64,000 nt of DNA, from the NCBI GenBank assembly GCA_004794785.1, contig SJOL01007296.1:631213-695212 (forward strand), read 5' to 3'. Of the stretch, positions 60,111 through 64,000 are shown one piece after another (the first letter of the stretch is position 1; each line of letters starts with the position of its first letter). The notes under the pieces are model-generated. The model was not told where the DNA came from. It was given only the letters and a program-made list of their open reading frames with translations, and searched no databases. The translations under genes were made by a program, and so were the position numbers. This stretch comes from Opisthorchis felineus. Its lineage: Eukaryota > Platyhelminthes > Trematoda > Opisthorchiida > Opisthorchiidae.

Positions 60111-61501
60111 CAGCGGAAAAAGCACCCCGACTTTTCGTAATATCCCTTTTATCTGACCGGTCGAATATACTTTAAATGGTTTTCTTAGACTAAACCAGAT
60201 CCAAGTGTGCGGCTGGACCACAAAGTGATTACCACAAGTAAATGCAGCGTCAAACATCCGACAGGCTGGTTCTATCGAAGACTTTATGCTGGGATGGGCA
60301 ACTTTCAATGGTAAGTCTCTGGCTTAGCACACTATCCAGGCGGTCGGCATAAATCGAATTCTGCGAAGAAACTTCCATGGGTCAACCGCAGAAAACTGAC
60401 ATGAGAAACCTGAGGAGATAATATAGACAGTGTAGTACCAACCATACATACCTAGTTCAAGCGCTGAAGCCTGGGGGAAAGAAAACGAGACCTCACAGAG
60501 ACCATGACAAAGCAGCATCACATGTCCATCCTAATCATGGACAGCAATACCGTCAATTCTTGTATTGATCTTTATTCAAGTACTAAACCGATGGATGACA
60601 TGAGTAACAAAGAAGATCTAAAAATCAAAGAAGCAGAGGTATGATAAGGCAGGGGCGTAGAACGATCACGCCCGAGAGAAACGTGTTCAACAGCATATGG
60701 TTAAGAATCAAAGGGATGAAAACGTGGGTCTGAAAAAACGACGGAAGGGCAAAAAGCGAGACGTGGTGGATGGAACTACGCAGGAACTGGGTCATTCGAG
60801 GGACAGTGAAAGCCACAACTAATATAAGCGGGAACAAGACATATCCGGGCAATCATGTACGAGAATATTGAACAGAAATGCATACATGCGTAGAAGCTGT
60901 TCTCGAGTTGAGGGAACGCTGATCATCTCACCTAACAAGCGATGAAACCGCCAGTAACGAAAAGTGAACCAAAAACGACGAAGTACTTTTTACAAAATAC
61001 AAAAAAAATCGTAACATCCTAGACAGCTGGGGAGGAATAACGTTAGTTTCAAGTGTGATGGCAGAAAAATGCTGAAAACGTAGAAGCGTTTCGAAAGGCG
61101 CCTTGTGACAGTGACCAGCTAAGTTAGAAACGGAAGCTAATATACGCGAATGTAAATCAAAAATAGGGAATCAGGGGAGAGGCAGAAGGTTTACTCCCAC
61201 TCGAGTGTGCACTGTATTGACACCCCGATGATGTAGGTGGACGGCCATGTTGCGAAAAGTATCGAAACGGTCTGCGGAGCCGAACAACAGTGACGAAAGA
61301 GAAAGTGTAGCACATGAAACCCACCCCATGTTTCGCTTTCAGTTCAATAGGGCAGGAATAAAAGCACATAGACGATTTTAGAAAGCAAACGCATGGATGG
61401 TTAAAGACCCGTGGGGAAATGAAAATGAGGACAAAAATCAATGTTGAAGAGTCAAGTGTGTTGCAGAGGGAACAGGATAAGAATCCTCAGACATAACTGT
61501 T
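60111..61501. other. Region downstream of beta-spectrin (3' UTR and intergenic)
   Basis: Lies beyond the spectrin stop codon on the minus strand, so part of it is the 3' UTR. The plus strand is A/G-rich. I see no further gene. Confidence 0.45.
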
Positions 61502-62800
61502 TCATTTCTTACGCCCCAGAGTGAGGAACTTCTTTTTGCCGGTGGCTGCAGAACTGCTGCCAGGCTGAGGCTCCGGTTGAGCACCAGAAGGTAGAGTGGC
61601 AGCTCGACCACCAGCACCGGAAGTAGACTCCAGTTGTTCAGCTGGAAGATTAGCTACAACAGCATTGATGGCCTGAACCCATTCATGCATCGATTCGTCG
61701 GAGCGGGCCTGGAAAAGCGTTTCGCCACCGTTAGCCAGCTTCAGGCGGAATACGAAGCGACGCTTAGTATAGTTGAAAGCGGGGGCTGCAGAGGCTCCTG
61801 CAAGGTTCACGGGGGTTTCGTGACGATATAATTCACCTGGTTTCTCTTTTGCTAACCGTTGTTCTTTGTAAGCAGACAAGGTTCCTTGGGAGGCAGAAAG
61901 GACGAAATAAAGATCGTGCCACGATCGCGAAGGTGCCTTTTTACCTCCGCTTTGCCACTCGTGTTTGCGGGTAAGCAATCCCTCAAAGTCACGGGGAGGA
62001 CGACCAGAGTCCTTACTATCGCGTGCGCGCTTAGGAGTGGAAGGAACTTGACCGACAATCTCTCGAGTCCTTTCATCCAAAGTCACTTGTTCGGCTTCCG
62101 TCACTGGTACAGTGGGAAGTGTAGGTGGCGGCTGGAATTCACGGATAGCCTCAGCGATTCGCCTCTCCTTCTCAGCACGCCGAGCAGCTTCCGTTTCCGG
62201 GGTACGTTCTCTGGCTTTCAGTTCCAACTATGGGAGGAGAAAAAAGCACATGTAATGAGCGTACCAATCTAACGAACACCTCTGAAGCAAAATACCCCAG
62301 TTTATGAATAGCAGAAGGTATAACAACCGCATGTGTAAAATCCATTTTCTATCGCATTCCAACGCATTACCAAAACGTTCTGACTACAAGAGCGAGACAA
62401 AAAACAGGCACCGAATGTATACGAAAGGCACGTGAATGTTTCTTGCCAGAGGATTTCAGTGTAGCCCTAGCAAGAGTTCGAAAATTTTGAAAACCGTCCA
62501 AACGAACGGGTGGAGGACGCCGAACCAGTGAGAACTCACCGTTGTTAGTTTCTGGAGCGCAATAAAGCGCTCTTCCTGAGTGGCCGCCGCACGCTCAAAT
62601 GCTAAATGTTTCTTCAGAAGAGCCAGAGTTTCGTCCAGTGTCTCACCAAGATCCTTACTAGCAAGGTATGGTTCTTGCGCCATGAGCCAGGCTTCAGCAA
62701 CCTCAGCATCACGAGCGAACTGATAAACTTCCAGCAGAAGCTGGAGGGTTTCCCAACGTTCGGTCCACTGATCAATCAGTTGAATTCGCTCAGTCACCAG
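61502..62800 (-). CDS. Beta-spectrin, last two exons (end of last repeat plus PH domain)
   Basis: Beta-spectrin pairs with alpha-spectrin to form the sub-membrane actin-linked skeleton; its C-terminal PH domain binds phosphoinositides. Exon 62800-62540 (acceptor ttctttcag, donor gtgagt) encodes the end of the last spectrin repeat: QWTERWETLQLLLEVYQF, RDAEVAEAWLMAQEPYL, then LLKKHLAFERAAATQEERF. Exon 62227-61502 (acceptor cccatag) follows in phase 0, giving KLTTLELK as in other beta-spectrins, then a charged/proline linker, and a PH domain at about 79-192 of that exon (FEGLLTRKHEW, SRSWHDLYFVL, FRLKLANGGETLFQARSDESMHEW kept as separate blocks) and a basic tail ending LGRKK. Upstream exons lie past the window edge, beyond the gag insertion. 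Confidence 0.92.
62228..62539 (-). other. Last intron of beta-spectrin
   Basis: A 312-nt phase-0 intron between the last two spectrin exons; the donor gtgagt reads down from 62539 and the acceptor cccatag ends at 62228. Confidence 0.85.
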
Positions 62801-63204
62801 CTGAAAGAAAATAGACTTCCTGTTAGTAGTCTCACCAGAAGAAGATAGAAAAGATCATTTCAGCTTGACCCAGAACGACTGGGATCTTGCATTACGACTG
62901 GTTAACTGATTGTCCGACGATTCCCGGTAAAATCTAATTTCTCTTAGCCTTGACAGCGTCGGATGCTGAGCTGAATAAGCAAAAACTTTCGAATCGCACA
63001 ACTGGTTAACCTAAATACTTGCCTGAAAGTGACATGGTAACTGTTATATACTAATGTTGTGTTAAACTGTTTACTTGCTATTCATTAAACTAACTGAGGT
63101 ACTGAAGTTGTTAAAGATTAAAGCCAATCATTCGGCAATCCTCCTTCTTTATTTCTGGCTCATTCATTCGAGTGCACAACAATTTAATCTTCTAACAAAA
63201 TACA
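62801..63204. other. Spectrin intron sequence holding the 5' end of the LTR element
   Basis: Between the spectrin exon acceptor and the gag start codon. A 5' LTR and primer-binding site must lie here if the element is complete, but the second LTR is outside the window, so I cannot fix its borders. The AT-rich stretch from about 63040 to 63130 is the likeliest LTR sequence. Confidence 0.4.
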
Positions 63205-64000
63205 ATGGAACGATTGTTTCGCCCAGATCGGTTTGACGCCGATCCCCAATCCTTTTCTGCTTCAGAACAATGGATCCATTGGCACGAAACGTTTACTAAT
63301 TTCCTCTCATGCATCGAACTCCCAAACGTTGACAAAAGAAAACTTTTGGTAAATTTTCTTTCTCCGTCCGTCTATCAACATGTTCGTGAATGTACTACTT
63401 ACGAAGACGCCATCCAGACGCTCGGAACGATGTACATTAAGCCCAAAAATGAAGTGTTTGCTCGTCACGTGCTGGCTACTACCAAACAAGAACCGGGTCA
63501 ATTAGTCGACGCATTCCTGCAAAAATTACGTTACCTTGCCAAGGACTGCAATTTTCGTGCGGTTTCTGCCGATGAGCATCGGGATGAGGCTATTCGAGAC
63601 GCTTTTATCACAGGTTTACATTCTAATTCCATTCGCCAACGATTACTAGAAAAACACACTCTTAAGCTTCAACAAGCGTTTGACGAGGCACGTCTGCTTG
63701 AACATGCTCAACAACAGTCACTCTCATACGACTCGTCTTCTCATGTTCCCTGTGGTGCTGCATCTATCAAAACGGATAAACTTCTGACTCCTGTTCGTGA
63801 TGCACTTATCGCTCAGACTGACTCTAATGACGCGATTGCAAGCACATCCTTATCTTGCTTCTTCTGTGGCAACGGCAAGCACATTCGTTCAAAATGCCCG
63901 GCTCGTGAATCTTTCTGTCATTCCTGCGGCAAGAAAGGTCATTTCCAAAAAGTTTGTCGATCCAAGCCGAGTTCAAGTCGTATCACATCGTCGGTTAACC
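63205..64000 (+). CDS. gag: Gag polyprotein start of a Ty3/gypsy-like LTR retrotransposon (partial)
   Basis: Open from ATG at 63205 to the window end (265 codons, no stop or frame shift). The first about 165 residues have a retrotransposon capsid-like pattern: a tryptophan-rich WIHWHETF, then helix-rich sequence with PGQLVDAFLQKLRYLAKDC and DAFITGL, which is characteristic of Ty3/gypsy capsid domains. Two zinc knuckles follow, at residues 218-231 (C-FF-C-GNGK-H-IRSK-C) and 238-251 (C-HS-C-GKKG-H-FQKV-C), both of the CX2CX4HX4C nucleic-acid-binding type. Gag packages the element RNA; pol would follow beyond 64000. The trematode CsRn1 group is a reasonable candidate relative, but that is inference. 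The element is antisense to beta-spectrin, within its intron. The intact frame suggests recent insertion. Confidence 0.85.
   Translation, partial: MERLFRPDRFDADPQSFSASEQWIHWHETFTNFLSCIELPNVDKRKLLVNFLSPSVYQHVRECTTYEDAIQTLGTMYIKPKNEVFARHVLATTKQEPGQLVDAFLQKLRYLAKDCNFRAVSADEHRDEAIRDAFITGLHSNSIRQRLLEKHTLKLQQAFDEARLLEHAQQQSLSYDSSSHVPCGAASIKTDKLLTPVRDALIAQTDSNDAIASTSLSCFFCGNGKHIRSKCPARESFCHSCGKKGHFQKVCRSKPSSSRITSSVN

Noticed and set aside
63000..63200. Primer-binding site and LTR border of the LTR element
   Set aside because: Several TG...CA and TGG candidates exist, but without the 3' LTR none can be preferred.

Overview
The window looks like nuclear DNA of a parasitic flatworm, most likely a trematode. 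The evidence is animal genes (a DLGAP/HURP-type mitotic protein, a plastin/fimbrin, beta-spectrin), one 35-nt intron beside kilobase-scale introns, and a repeat load made of RTE-like and CR1-like LINE relics, tRNA-derived SINEs, a Penelope-like fragment with a hammerhead-like motif, and an LTR-retrotransposon gag. The taxonomic call is inference; I recognise no marker that fixes the species.

Layout. 1-960: the 3' end of one RTE-like LINE (tail of GAT repeats) abuts an oppositely oriented, decayed RTE-like copy. 1860-3310: CR1-like reverse-transcriptase relic. 4104-12353 (+): a seven-exon gene whose exons splice in phase into 537 codons with a GKAP domain; its introns carry SINEs. 12.4-35 kb: no recognisable host gene, but SINEs (15.8 and 24.7 kb), a foldback hairpin (13.3 kb), Penelope-like fragments (16.3 and 22.1 kb) and RTE relics (19.7-21.3, 32.2-32.4 and 33.6-34.4 kb). 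35448-36956 (-): a four-CH-domain plastin in one large exon. 37-61 kb: mostly unassigned, with tRNA-like repeats near 42 kb, a small candidate secreted-protein gene at 52.3-52.6 kb (-) and a short RTE relic at 60 kb. 61502-62800 (-): the last two exons of a beta-spectrin, ending in its PH domain. 63205-64000 (+): an intact gag start of an LTR retrotransposon in the spectrin intron, antisense to the gene and running off the window.

The three recognisable host genes are all cytoskeletal (spindle/microtubule, actin bundling, membrane skeleton). They are far apart and on both strands, so I read no shared regulation into this. The LINE relics are full of stops and frameshifts, while the gag is open over its 265 visible codons, so the LTR element is probably the youngest insertion.
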